From the NCBI GenBank assembly GCA_028283765.1, contig JAPWJY010000003.1, positions 124,001 to 188,000 of the forward strand: a stretch of 64,000 nt of DNA. The letters run 5' to 3'. Position 1 is the stretch's first letter. Each line of letters opens with the position of its first letter. The notes under the pieces were generated by a model, which searched no databases, was not told the origin of the DNA, and saw nothing but the letters and a program-made list of their open reading frames with translations. Made by a program: the position numbers and the translations under genes. Of this stretch, positions 16,166 to 24,560 are shown in pieces. This DNA is from Parvibaculaceae bacterium (GTDB lineage: Bacteria > Pseudomonadota > Alphaproteobacteria > Parvibaculales > Parvibaculaceae).

Positions 16166-17755
16166 CTATTCCCGGGTTTCGAGCATCCGCCGCAATTCGG
16201 CCTTGGCGATCTTCTCCAGCGTCGAGCGGGGGAAGGCATCAAGCACCCTGACTTCACGCGGTACCTTGAAACCGGCCAGCGAGTTTGTGCAGGCCGAGAT
16301 CACCGCCTCGCCCAGCCTGCGGGCCATGTCCTCGCCTGCATCCGGCACCAGCAGAAAGGCTACCGGCACCTCGTCCAGCATGGGGTCCTTGCGGGCGACC
16401 ACGGCGCATTCATGGATGCCGGGCACGGTCATGATCACGCGCTCGATCTCCGAGGCCGCCACGTTCTCGCCGCCGACTTTCAGCATGTCCTTGTCGCGAT
16501 CTGCGAACTGGAGATAGCCGGACGCGAGCACCTTCGCCCGGTCGCCGGTGATGAAGAAGCCATGCTCGTCAAAGCTCTCTTCAGTTGCCTGCGGGTTGTC
16601 GAGATATTCGCTGAAGAGGGAAAGGCCCGGAATGCCGCGTATGCGCAGCGCGCCGGTTTCGCCGGGCTCCGTCGCCTTGCCGTTCTCGTCGATCACCGTG
16701 ATCTCATAGGCGGGGGAGGGGCGGCCCATGGTCATTGGCACGTCAGGCAGGTGCGTGCTGCCGACTGTGCCGTGGGTGATGGTTTCCGTCATGCCCCACC
16801 AGCCGACGGTCTTGACCCTGAAATGGGCGTCGGAGGCCGGTTCGCACACGCCATTGCCCCAGAAGCGATAATGGTGCGCCGGCACTTCGTGGCTCAACAG
16901 CGCCTTGAGGCAGAATGGCACCATCGAGGTCCATGTGGTGGCGCGGCGCAGCGACACCTCCCAGAAGCGCGACGCCGAGAAACGCGGCAGCAGCACCACG
17001 GTGGCCCCGGCCCAGAGCGCGGCCAGAACCGAATAGGACTGGGCGTTGGTGTGGAACAGCGGGAGGTAGGTCAGATGCCTGTCGGTGGATTGAAGATCCT
17101 CATGCTGCGCACTGAGCTTTGCGCCCCACAGCGCGTTGGCGTGGGTCCAGAGCACGCCCTTGGGCCGCGCCGTGGTGCCCGACGTGTACTGGATGCTGAT
17201 CGGCCGCATCGGATCGGGCGCGCGCAGGGGCGCGGCGTCGGCATCGCCATAGAGGGAGGCAAAGCTCTCCGTGTGGGCGGGCACATGGCCCGGCGCCGGT
17301 GCCGCCCCATTGTCATGGCTGGTCACCACGAGCCAGCCAATATCCGGGCAGCTTGACGCGACAAGTCCGGCGAATTTCGGCTGGGTGATCGCGCCGACCG
17401 CGCGCGAGTGACCGGCGAAATAATTGAGTTCATCGGCTACCGAGCGGGCGTTGGTGGTGAGTGCCACCGCGCCCAGATGGGCGCAGGCAAACCAGCCGAT
17501 CAGGATTTCCGGACAATTGTCGAAATGGAGGAGAACCCGGTCTCCCGGGTTCACTCCGCGCGCCTGAAGGCCTGCCGCCACCCGGCGTGCATCCTCATAA
17601 AAGCGGCGGTAGCTCCATGTTTCAGGCTCCCCTTCGAACGGCTCCCAGATCAGGAACGGATGGTCCGGACGGGATGTGGCATGGAGAGCGAGCAGATGGG
17701 GAATGTCGAACCCGGCGAAAGGATGAACATGGGGATTGGCGAGGCTCAGGCGCAT
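16166..17755 (-). CDS. AMP-forming acyl/aryl-CoA ligase
   Basis: This enzyme activates a carboxylic acid with ATP and CoA through an acyl-AMP. The 529-residue protein has the adenylate-forming core motifs: the P-loop-like YTSGTTARPKG near 187, GWWGMTETI near 320, the hinge region TGDRAKVLASGY with DRDKDMLKVGGENV, and the catalytic Lys in STLEKIAKAELR near the C-terminus. A family-typical GVNPGDRVLL lies near residue 70. The gene follows a TetR gene on the same strand and is likely controlled with it. The acid substrate is not predictable; the small A-domain resembles benzoate- or cyclic-acid-activating ligases only loosely. Confidence 0.9.
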   Translation of the reverse strand: MRLSLANPHVHPFAGFDIPHLLALHATSRPDHPFLIWEPFEGEPETWSYRRFYEDARRVAAGLQARGVNPGDRVLLHFDNCPEILIGWFACAHLGAVALTTNARSVADELNYFAGHSRAVGAITQPKFAGLVASSCPDIGWLVVTSHDNGAAPAPGHVPAHTESFASLYGDADAAPLRAPDPMRPISIQYTSGTTARPKGVLWTHANALWGAKLSAQHEDLQSTDRHLTYLPLFHTNAQSYSVLAALWAGATVVLLPRFSASRFWEVSLRRATTWTSMVPFCLKALLSHEVPAHHYRFWGNGVCEPASDAHFRVKTVGWWGMTETITHGTVGSTHLPDVPMTMGRPSPAYEITVIDENGKATEPGETGALRIRGIPGLSLFSEYLDNPQATEESFDEHGFFITGDRAKVLASGYLQFADRDKDMLKVGGENVAASEIERVIMTVPGIHECAVVARKDPMLDEVPVAFLLVPDAGEDMARRLGEAVISACTNSLAGFKVPREVRVLDAFPRSTLEKIAKAELRRMLETRE

Positions 17756-17845
17756 GGCGGATCTTTTCAGATTTCTGTTCTGCCGGAAGGGTGCGCGAGT
17801 CCGGGAGCGGATTCAAGGCGCAAATCCCGAAAGCGCCGGATACCG

Positions 17846-18487
17846 TCAGGGCGCGAGGCTTCGGAGTACCAGATTGACCAGCTCGTTCTGAGCTTTCGGC
17901 CAGTTGTCGAGGTTGTAGGCCAGCATCGCGGGATGGCAGAAGGATTTCATGGCCTGCCGGATGGCCCGGCAGGTCTCGTCGAGCGGCGTTTTCCGTTCGA
18001 ACGCGCCCGATAGCCTGCCTTCCTTCACGATGCTCTCGACAAGAGCCTGCATCCGGTCGTTCATGACGCGGTTGCAATGCCAGTCCTCCACGACGGCATG
18101 GGAAACCATGTCGTAAAGCTGGCGTTCCAGAAAAAACAGATCGACGGAACTCTTCGTTACGCTCCTGAACAGCAGCCGGAGTTTTTCGGGCGATGTTTTG
18201 TCATTTTTGACGGCCTTCTCGGCTGCATCGCAAATCTCGACGACGTGCCGCATGGCGATGGCCTCGCCTATGGCCTGCTTGGAATCGAAGAACTTGTAGA
18301 TATAGGCCTTGGAAAAGCCGATCGCCCCGGCAAGACCGGACACGGTCGTCTTGCCATAGCCGAACTGGCGGAAATGCGCGTCGGCGGCCTCCATGATCTG
18401 CCCACGGATGATATGATCGGCCGGTCCGCGCCAGCCCTCGCTCGCCATGTCATGGATATTCCCGCTCATCCGTCTGGAATATTCCAT
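17846..18487 (-). CDS. TetR-family transcriptional regulator
   Basis: This is a 213-residue repressor-type protein. The HTH at about residues 30-75 reads IMEAADAHFRQFGYGKTTVSGLAGAIGFSKAYIYKFFDSKQAIGE in pieces typical of TetR: helix, recognition helix after FSKAYIYKFF, then SKQAI. The C-terminal part binds an unknown ligand. The CoA ligase lies 90 bases downstream on the same strand; the flavin reductase and hydrolase genes are divergent. A 24-base palindrome in the divergent promoter (18508-18531) is its likely operator. An in-frame ATG at 18469 is an alternative start. Confidence 0.88.
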   Translation of the reverse strand: MEYSRRMSGNIHDMASEGWRGPADHIIRGQIMEAADAHFRQFGYGKTTVSGLAGAIGFSKAYIYKFFDSKQAIGEAIAMRHVVEICDAAEKAVKNDKTSPEKLRLLFRSVTKSSVDLFFLERQLYDMVSHAVVEDWHCNRVMNDRMQALVESIVKEGRLSGAFERKTPLDETCRAIRQAMKSFCHPAMLAYNLDNWPKAQNELVNLVLRSLAP

Positions 18488-18507
18488 TGCCCGGTTGTTG
18501 ACAATGA

Positions 18508-18531
18508 GTGACTGATATAGATATTAGTCAC
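18508..18531. promoter_or_regulatory. Putative TetR operator over a promoter
   Basis: GTGACTGATAT (18508-18518) and ATATTAGTCAC (18521-18531) form an inverted repeat with one mismatch and a 2-base centre. A TTGACA at 18498-18503 places a -10 region inside the repeat on the + strand, so a bound repressor would block transcription of the flavin reductase and hydrolase genes. Confidence 0.6.
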
Positions 18532-18574
18532 AACCCGTTTCAGACATTGATCGCATGGCGGTCCGGAGAGGAAA

Positions 18575-19210
18575 ATGGCAGGGGAAACCGCGCATTTCTA
18601 TGAGCCTGCGAACGGTCATGGGCTGGCCTATGACCCTTTCAATTCGATCGTCGGTCCGCGCCCGATCGGCTGGATATCCAGCGTGAACGCGCAAGGAGTG
18701 CCCAATCTCGCGCCTTACAGCTTCTTCAACGCCTTCAACTATGTGCCCCCGATCATCGGATTTTCGAGCATCGGCTGGAAGGACAGCGTCGCCAATATCG
18801 AGGCGACGGGCGTGTTCGTCTGGAACCTCGCCACAAGGCGGCTGGCGCAGGCGATGAACGCGACCTCGGCGCATGTGCCCGGGGACGTCGATGAGTTCGG
18901 ACTTTCCGGCCTGACGCCGGTTCCCGGCCGGGTGGTGGCAGCGCCCCGGGTTCTGGAGAGCCCGGTGAATTTCGAATGCAGGCTCAGCCAGCTCATTCGC
19001 CTCAAGTCGGCCAGCGGTGCGGAAACCGATAGCTGGCTCGTGCTGGGCGAGGTGGTCGGGGTCCATATCGATACAGACGCGATACCGGACGGCCGTTACG
19101 ACACTTTCGGCCAGGGGGTCATTCTCCGGGCGGGCCGGTTGGGCGACTACGCGGAAATAAGCCGGGAAAACATGTTCGAGATGGCGCGGCCCGACTGGCC
19201 AGGCGCCTGA
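18575..19210 (+). CDS. Flavin reductase-like FMN-binding protein
   Basis: This 211-residue protein belongs to the flavin-reductase-like split-barrel family (DIM6/NTAB, PF01613). The N-terminal region has FNSIVGPRPIGWISSVN, the family's FMN-binding start. It continues with GVPNLAPYSFFNAFNYVPP and the GWKDSVANIEATG..VWNLAT stretch. Members reduce FMN for two-component monooxygenases or bind flavin for other redox roles. Here the metallo-hydrolase gene follows after 32 bases in the same operon, and a TetR gene is divergent. It could feed reduced FMN to the luciferase-like monooxygenase at 28057 (inference). Confidence 0.88.
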   Translation: MAGETAHFYEPANGHGLAYDPFNSIVGPRPIGWISSVNAQGVPNLAPYSFFNAFNYVPPIIGFSSIGWKDSVANIEATGVFVWNLATRRLAQAMNATSAHVPGDVDEFGLSGLTPVPGRVVAAPRVLESPVNFECRLSQLIRLKSASGAETDSWLVLGEVVGVHIDTDAIPDGRYDTFGQGVILRAGRLGDYAEISRENMFEMARPDWPGA

Positions 19211-19242
19211 GCGGTAAAGTAAAGAAGAAACGGGAGGGTTTC

Positions 19243-20199
19243 ATGGAAGAATTTATCGCCGCTGGCGTCGTGCCGAAGCGGTGGCATATCGGCGATGTCA
19301 TCATTACAAGGATCGTCGAGCTTGGCGGGTTTCCGGTCCCGGCGTCGCTGACCTTCGCCGATCTGGATATCGGGCAAGTCACGGCGCAGAAATGGCTTCA
19401 GCCCCATTTCGCCACTGAGGACGGGCGTCTTTATATCTCGGTTCAGGCATTCCTGATCGAGTCCCGGGGACGGCGCATCATCGTCGACACCTGCGTCGGC
19501 AACGACAAGGAGCGCGAATCCGCTCATTTCAATATGCTTCAGGGCCGCTTTCTGGAGGATCTGGCCGAGGCAGGGTTTCCAGCCGAAAGCATCGATACGG
19601 TTCTTTGCACGCATCTGCATGTCGATCATGTGGGCTGGAACACGAAGCTGGTGGATGGCGCATGGGTGCCCACCTTCGCCAATGCCCGCTATCTGTTCGG
19701 CCGCACGGAATGGGATCACTGGAACAAGGAGCGGCACGACCAGATAGATGGCGATGTTCTGGGCGATTCCGTCATGCCCGTGGTCGAGGCCGGGCTGGTC
19801 GATCTTGTGGAAACGAACCATAGCCTCACCGACGAGGTCCGGCTCATTCCCACGCCCGGCCACACGCCGGGGCATGTCAGCGTCGAAATCGAATCCCGGG
19901 GTTTCCGTGCGGTGATCACCGGGGATGTCATGCATCATCCTCTCCAGTGCGGCGCGCCCGATCAGGCCAGCAACTTCGACTCCGACAGGGAAGCGGCGCG
20001 CGGGATGCGCCACCGGTTCCTCGACACATATGCGGATCAGCCGGTTGCCGTCTTCGGCACGCATTTCGCCCACCCGACTGCCGGGTGGATCAAGCGCGAC
20101 GGTCAGGTCTGGCGGTTCGAGGTGGATGCGGAAACCTGCAACGAGGCGGAAGCGTTTCTCACGCAGGGTGGGCAGCGCTGGGCCAGTTCCAACGGTTGA
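19243..20199 (+). CDS. Metallo-beta-lactamase-fold hydrolase
   Basis: This is a zinc-dependent hydrolase of 318 residues. The metal motif HLHVDHVGW (HxHxDH) lies near 124-132. Further ligands are expected at the His in TPGHTPGHVSV near 206-215, the Asp in ITGDVMHHP near 227, and the His in FGTHFAHPT near 277-282. The overall layout is that of the broad MBL hydrolase group that includes lactonases. Its place behind the flavin reductase suggests it opens a lactone or ester made by a monooxygenase (inference). A ribosome site with GGGAGG precedes the ATG. A strong hairpin terminator follows. Confidence 0.9.
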   Translation: MEEFIAAGVVPKRWHIGDVIITRIVELGGFPVPASLTFADLDIGQVTAQKWLQPHFATEDGRLYISVQAFLIESRGRRIIVDTCVGNDKERESAHFNMLQGRFLEDLAEAGFPAESIDTVLCTHLHVDHVGWNTKLVDGAWVPTFANARYLFGRTEWDHWNKERHDQIDGDVLGDSVMPVVEAGLVDLVETNHSLTDEVRLIPTPGHTPGHVSVEIESRGFRAVITGDVMHHPLQCGAPDQASNFDSDREAARGMRHRFLDTYADQPVAVFGTHFAHPTAGWIKRDGQVWRFEVDAETCNEAEAFLTQGGQRWASSNG

Positions 20200-20216
20200 T
20201 CGTTCTTGGCACGTAA

Positions 20217-20254
20217 AGGCCGGGATGGAGATTCATGAACCTCCATCCCGGCCT
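20217..20254. terminator. Bidirectional terminator between hydrolase genes
   Basis: A perfect 14-bp stem (20217-20230 with 20241-20254; outer bases AGGCCGGG and CCCGGCCT) encloses a 10-base loop between two convergent genes. No long T run follows on the + strand. Confidence 0.75.
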
Positions 20255-20278
20255 CGATTCACAACCCGGTATCTGAGC

Positions 20279-21217
20279 CTAGGCCAGGGCTTTCTTCACG
20301 GCGGCGGCGGCGGCCTTCACGGCCTTGCGGCTTTCATCGAGCACGCCCTGCATGTTGAAGAAGCCGTGGACCATGCCGGAATAATTGACATATTCGACCG
20401 CGACTCCGGCCTTCGCCAGCGCGTCGGCATAGAGCTTGCCCTCGTCGCGCAGCGGGTCGAACCCGGCAGTCACGATATAGGCGGCGGGCAGATTTTCCAG
20501 CGAGGATGCACGCAGCGGTGAAAGCCGGGGATCCGGCACGTCCGCGTCGGTCGAATAATGATTGAAGAACCAGTCCATCGTGGTCTTCTCAAGGAAATAA
20601 CCCTCGCCGTTTTCCACATAGGAGGGCGTGTTCGCCTTGGCGTCGACCGCCGGATAGATCAGAAGCTGGAAGCCGATTTCCGGCTCTCCGGCATCGCGCG
20701 CCAGTTGCGAGATGACGGCCGAAAGATTGCCGCCCGCGCTGTCGCCGGCCACCGCGATGCGGCTTGCATCGATGCCCAGCGCCGCGGCGTTGGCGCTCAC
20801 CCATTTCGTGGCGGCGTAGCAATCCTCGACCGCGGCGGGGAACACATGTTCCGGGGCGAGGCGGTAATGGACGGCGATGACCTTCGCACCCGCCTCATTG
20901 GCAAGCGTCCGGCACAGCGCGTCATGGGTATCGAGATCGCCGATGACCCAGCCGCCGCCGTGGAAAAACACGATGACCGGCAGCGGTCCCTTGCCCGCTT
21001 CGACAGGGGTGTAGATGCGCACGGGAATCTCGCCCCCGGGGCCGGGGATGGTGCGATCCTCGATGCCGCCCGTGGGCAGGTCCTGCGGTTCCATCATCTG
21101 GCTCATGCCGCGATACATTTCGCGGGCCATGGCCGGGGGCAGGTCGGTAATTTTCGGCGCGGCGGGGCCTGCCGCCATGGCGTCGAGCAAGGCCTTGAGT
21201 TGGGGATCGAGCGACAT
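20279..21217 (-). CDS. Alpha/beta hydrolase of the hormone-sensitive-lipase family
   Basis: This is an esterase of 312 residues. The HSL-family oxyanion loop HGGGW is near residue 83, the nucleophile elbow GDSAGG is near 156, the acid is in GFDPLRDEGK near 252 and the base is in MVHGFFNM near 283. These give a complete Ser-Asp-His triad. The longer frame to 21256 is rejected as start because GGAGGAAAC stands right before ATG 21217. It is last of three minus-strand genes (CoA ligase, DUF924 protein, esterase) and may release an acid from an ester that the ligase then activates (inference). Confidence 0.93.
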   Translation of the reverse strand: MSLDPQLKALLDAMAAGPAAPKITDLPPAMAREMYRGMSQMMEPQDLPTGGIEDRTIPGPGGEIPVRIYTPVEAGKGPLPVIVFFHGGGWVIGDLDTHDALCRTLANEAGAKVIAVHYRLAPEHVFPAAVEDCYAATKWVSANAAALGIDASRIAVAGDSAGGNLSAVISQLARDAGEPEIGFQLLIYPAVDAKANTPSYVENGEGYFLEKTTMDWFFNHYSTDADVPDPRLSPLRASSLENLPAAYIVTAGFDPLRDEGKLYADALAKAGVAVEYVNYSGMVHGFFNMQGVLDESRKAVKAAAAAVKKALA

Positions 21218-21283
21218 GTTTCCTCCGGTGTCTATTTTGAGCGCAGTCTTACCCATGGAAGAGCAAACGCAAAGGGCGATTTG

Positions 21284-21826
21284 TTATCCCGCAAATCCGC
21301 CTTCATCGAGAAAGGCCTGCTCATCGGGCGTCGAGCGGCGGCCCAGCACCTCGTTGCGGTGCGGAAAGCGCCCGAAACGGCGGATCACGTCCGCATGAAG
21401 CCCGGCAAACCGAATGACCTCCGGGTCATGTAGTCTGGTCGCTAAATAGTGAAGACCTTCCTCCTGCGCACTCAGCTCTTCCGCGTGCATGAACGGCATG
21501 TAGAGCCAGCGCCGGGCACGCTCCGGCAGTTCGACATCGCGGTGCGCGGCAATGGCCGCCCGCGCCACGGCAAGCGCCTGCTCGTCGTCCGCCCAGGCCC
21601 GGGCATCGTTGCGGAACATGTTGCGCGGAAACTGGTCGAGGGTGATGACGAGGGCGAGCGCGCCTTCGGCCGTTTCCATCCATTGCTGAAGCTGCCCGCA
21701 ACGGGCGGCTTCATGAGTTTCGCGGAAATGTCTGGTTATGTCCTCGTCAAACCTGTCGTTTTTCTGGAACCAGAAACCCTCGTGGGCAAACCAGAAGTTG
21801 AGAATGTCACGAGGCTGAACCCTCAT
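21284..21826 (-). CDS. DUF924 family protein
   Basis: This 180-residue protein begins with RDILNFWFAHEGFWFQKND and contains ALALVITLDQFPRNMFRNDARAWADDEQAL, the signature of the DUF924 family, whose members look like a small helical TPR-type fold. Later LYMPFMHAEELSAQEEG and HADVIRRFGRFPHRNEVLGR complete the pattern. The biochemical role is unknown. The ATG overlaps the stop of the upstream ligase gene by 4 bases, so the two are translationally coupled. The family is widespread and its genomic position varies, so the context says little. Confidence 0.92.
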   Translation of the reverse strand: MRVQPRDILNFWFAHEGFWFQKNDRFDEDITRHFRETHEAARCGQLQQWMETAEGALALVITLDQFPRNMFRNDARAWADDEQALAVARAAIAAHRDVELPERARRWLYMPFMHAEELSAQEEGLHYLATRLHDPEVIRFAGLHADVIRRFGRFPHRNEVLGRRSTPDEQAFLDEGGFAG

Positions 21827-23688
21827 ATCTCGATCACGTCCGCCGGGCAGGGCTCGCAATAGAGCGCGGCGACGAGACCGGCGCGCCGGTCGAGCGTGGC
21901 CCTCTGGTTCACATAGCCCTTGTCGGTGATTTCGTGGCCGTCGATCGAGGGTGGCTCGCTCATCAGGTGGATGCGCGTGATCCGGGTGGAGGAGCCGCCG
22001 CCATTCTTGTTGTGCTCGGCCAGCTTTTCCTTGAGCAGTGCGACCACGGCGGGATGGCGGATCGCTTCTTCCGTCGAGGCTGTGTCCGGCAGACCGGCGA
22101 TGGCTTTCGCCGCGGCGGCGTTGGGCCACGCCAGCAAGGCGATATAGGGCTTGTCGAGGCCCGCGATCACGGCGTCCTGCAACAGCGGCGAACAGGCCGC
22201 CACTACATCGGCGCGCAGCGTGCCTGTAGAAACCCAGGTGCCGCTCGACAGCTTGAAATCCTCGGTTACACGGCCATCGAAAACGATACCTTCTTCCGGG
22301 TGATCGGGATCGAGAAAACGGGCGGCGTCGCCCAGCGAATAAAAGCCTTCCTCGTCGAAAACTTCCTTGGTCTTTTTGGGATCGTTGAGATAGCCGGGCG
22401 TCACCGTCGGCCCCTTCACGCGCACCTCGAGCTTGGTGCCGTTGGGCACCAGCTTGAGCGTGATGCCGGGCAGCGGCAGGCCGATCAGCCCGACGCGCTC
22501 CGTCAGCCAGTGGACCACGGTGATGCCCTGCGTCTCCGTCGCGCCATACATGGTGATGAAGGGAATGCGCGTGCCGGTTTCGGCAATGGCCAGCGCCTGC
22601 ATCCGGTCATAAAGATCAGAAGACAGGGTCGCGCCGCCATAGGCCATATATTCAAGCTTCCTGAAGAAGCTTTTGCGCAAGCTCTCGTCGCGCTCCATGG
22701 CGTCGGCCAGCATGGCGAAGGCGATGGGGGCGGACCCGAAGACCCGCGGGCTCACGTCGCGCAGGTTGCGGATGGTCGTCTCGAACAGACCGGGCACCGG
22801 CTTGCCCGCATCCAGATGCACCGTGCCGCCGGCGGCGAGATTGTTGTTGAAGCCGATGTTGCCTGCCGAAATGTGGTTCCAGGGCATCCATTCCAGGCTC
22901 TCGGGCACCTCGTCTGGATCATTTTCCTCGGTGCGCAGCGCCTCCTGCCCGGCAACCAGCGACATCATCATCAGATGGGTCTGGAGCGCGCCCTTGGGCA
23001 TGCCCGTGGAGCCCGACGTGAACAGATATTTCGCGACGGTGTTGTGGCTGATCTTGTCCATCGAGGCCTTGACGGCGGCCTTGTCGACAGGCGTCGCCAG
23101 CAGTGCGTCATAATGCGTCGCGGTCACGCCCTCCGGCAGGTTGTCACATGCGATCACGTCGATGCTGGAAAGGTCGAGCGCCCGCAGCGCGCGTTCATAT
23201 AGCACGCCCTGCTGGGCGAAGATGACGCGCGGCCGGGTCAGCTCGAACACATGTTTGAGCTTGGAGAAATCCGTGCTCATCAGCGAATAGGGCACGCTGA
23301 CCGGGGCGACGGGCACACGGGCCTTCATCGCGCCCAGCGTCATCAGCGCATGGGGAATAGAGTTTCCCGAAAGGATCATCAGCGGCGTCTGCTCGCCCAT
23401 GCCGCGGGCAAGAAAAGCCGTGGCGATCCGGTTTGCGGCCTCATTGGCCTCGCCATAGGTCACATATTGCCAGTTGCCGTCCGTGCCGCGCTCGCCGATG
23501 AACTTGCGGTCCGGGTGCAGCGCGGCCTTTTCTTCCAGCAGATGGACCGTGCTCTGCTTCATCTCGCCCAGAGGATAGTCCGACGCGATGGTGATCGAGC
23601 CGTCCGCGCGCCTGTCCACCGTGATTTTTGGGGGCTTCTGCTTCAGGGGCTTGAATGGCGGCAGCGTCACTTTTGTCGCGATATTCAT
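21823..23688 (-). CDS. Feruloyl-CoA synthase-like ligase
   Basis: This AMP-forming ligase of 621 residues resembles feruloyl-CoA synthases more than fatty-acid ligases: it is long, has a YLFTSGSTGMPKGAL phosphate loop near 219, and shows FKLSSGTWVSTGTLR near 481, a pattern typical of that group. The C-terminal part contains a GSSTRITRIHLMSEPPS region and ends in a stretch with two Cys. The start at 23688 follows GGGAGGG; a longer frame to 23757 has no such site. No vanillin-forming hydratase or aldehyde dehydrogenase is nearby, so the substrate may be a different aromatic or aryl-propenoic acid. Divergent to it is a carboxymuconolactone-decarboxylase-like gene. Confidence 0.88.
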   Translation of the reverse strand: MNIATKVTLPPFKPLKQKPPKITVDRRADGSITIASDYPLGEMKQSTVHLLEEKAALHPDRKFIGERGTDGNWQYVTYGEANEAANRIATAFLARGMGEQTPLMILSGNSIPHALMTLGAMKARVPVAPVSVPYSLMSTDFSKLKHVFELTRPRVIFAQQGVLYERALRALDLSSIDVIACDNLPEGVTATHYDALLATPVDKAAVKASMDKISHNTVAKYLFTSGSTGMPKGALQTHLMMMSLVAGQEALRTEENDPDEVPESLEWMPWNHISAGNIGFNNNLAAGGTVHLDAGKPVPGLFETTIRNLRDVSPRVFGSAPIAFAMLADAMERDESLRKSFFRKLEYMAYGGATLSSDLYDRMQALAIAETGTRIPFITMYGATETQGITVVHWLTERVGLIGLPLPGITLKLVPNGTKLEVRVKGPTVTPGYLNDPKKTKEVFDEEGFYSLGDAARFLDPDHPEEGIVFDGRVTEDFKLSSGTWVSTGTLRADVVAACSPLLQDAVIAGLDKPYIALLAWPNAAAAKAIAGLPDTASTEEAIRHPAVVALLKEKLAEHNKNGGGSSTRITRIHLMSEPPSIDGHEITDKGYVNQRATLDRRAGLVAALYCEPCPADVIEI

Positions 23689-23888
23689 TGGAACCCTCCC
23701 GGGGTGATTTTCGTTGTACAAAGGCGTCGCCTGACAGGCGCGCTTCCCCTTGTTCATTATTGGGAGCAGTTTAGCCGGGATCGCGCAACTCAGGCAAACC
23801 CGGTGGTTGAATGTTACTGCGACGCGAGCCTGCCGTTGCGTCCGGCTGGGCCCTAAGGCCCTGGAAAACCAGAAAGAGAAACTGCATC

Positions 23889-24440
23889 ATGGCGCGTATT
23901 CCCTATTTCGATCCGGCCGGGGCGACCGGCCTTGCAAAGAAAGCCTACGCCAGGCTGCCCGGCCTCAACATTTTCAGGATGCTGGGTCACTCCGGCGACA
24001 TGATCGAGCCGTTCACCCGGCTGGGGAACGCCATTCTGGCCTTTTCCGAGCTGGATCAGGTTCTGCGCGAGATCGCCATCATCCGCGTGGGCGTGCTCAG
24101 CGGCGCTTCCTATGAAGTCTATCAGCATGAGAACATCGCCCGCCGCTACGGCATGTCCGATGAACTGATCAGCGCCATCCATCAGGGACCGCAGGCGATC
24201 GCCTTTGACGATGTGCAGCGCGCGGTCATGTACTTTACCGATGATGTGGTGAAGAACGTGCGCGCCTCCGATGTCACCTTCAAGCCGCTGGAACGGCATC
24301 TTTCGCCCCGGCAGTTGCAGGAACTGACGATCACCATCGGCTATTACATGATGGTGTCGCGCTTTCTGGAAACCTTCGATGTGGATATCGAGGAGGCTGG
24401 CAGCAAGGCGGCGGTGAAGCTCCCCGGCATGAAGGATTAA
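23889..24440 (+). CDS. Carboxymuconolactone decarboxylase-like protein
   Basis: This 183-residue helical protein is of the CMD/AhpD-like fold. The core segment EIAIIRVGVLSGASYEVYQHENIARRYG (read in parts, near residues 60-88) has the family's Glu, Tyr and His but lacks the CxxC pair of AhpD, so it is not a peroxidase of that type. Members of this branch are often found with aromatic or lipid catabolism, and some act as isomerase-like or decarboxylase enzymes; the activity here is unknown. ATG 23889 is preferred over a frame open from 23811. It is divergent from the feruloyl-CoA synthase-like gene and likely shares control with it. Confidence 0.85.
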   Translation: MARIPYFDPAGATGLAKKAYARLPGLNIFRMLGHSGDMIEPFTRLGNAILAFSELDQVLREIAIIRVGVLSGASYEVYQHENIARRYGMSDELISAIHQGPQAIAFDDVQRAVMYFTDDVVKNVRASDVTFKPLERHLSPRQLQELTITIGYYMMVSRFLETFDVDIEEAGSKAAVKLPGMKD

Positions 24441-24453
24441 AACCCGGCGAAAG

Positions 24454-24479
24454 GGAGGGGAAATAATACCCTCCTTTTT
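24454..24479 (+). terminator. Weak terminator after the CMD-like gene
   Basis: A short stem (GGAGGG at 24454-24459 with CCCTCC at 24469-24474) is followed by five Ts 14 bases after the stop codon. With only 6 bp it may let part of the transcription reach the GST genes. Confidence 0.5.
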
Positions 24480-24560
24480 CCGTAACGGGATGATCATTGC
24501 GCCCTTGTCCCGCCCACGGGATACTCCCCTCAATCGAAAATAAGAACAGGGAGGAAATCC

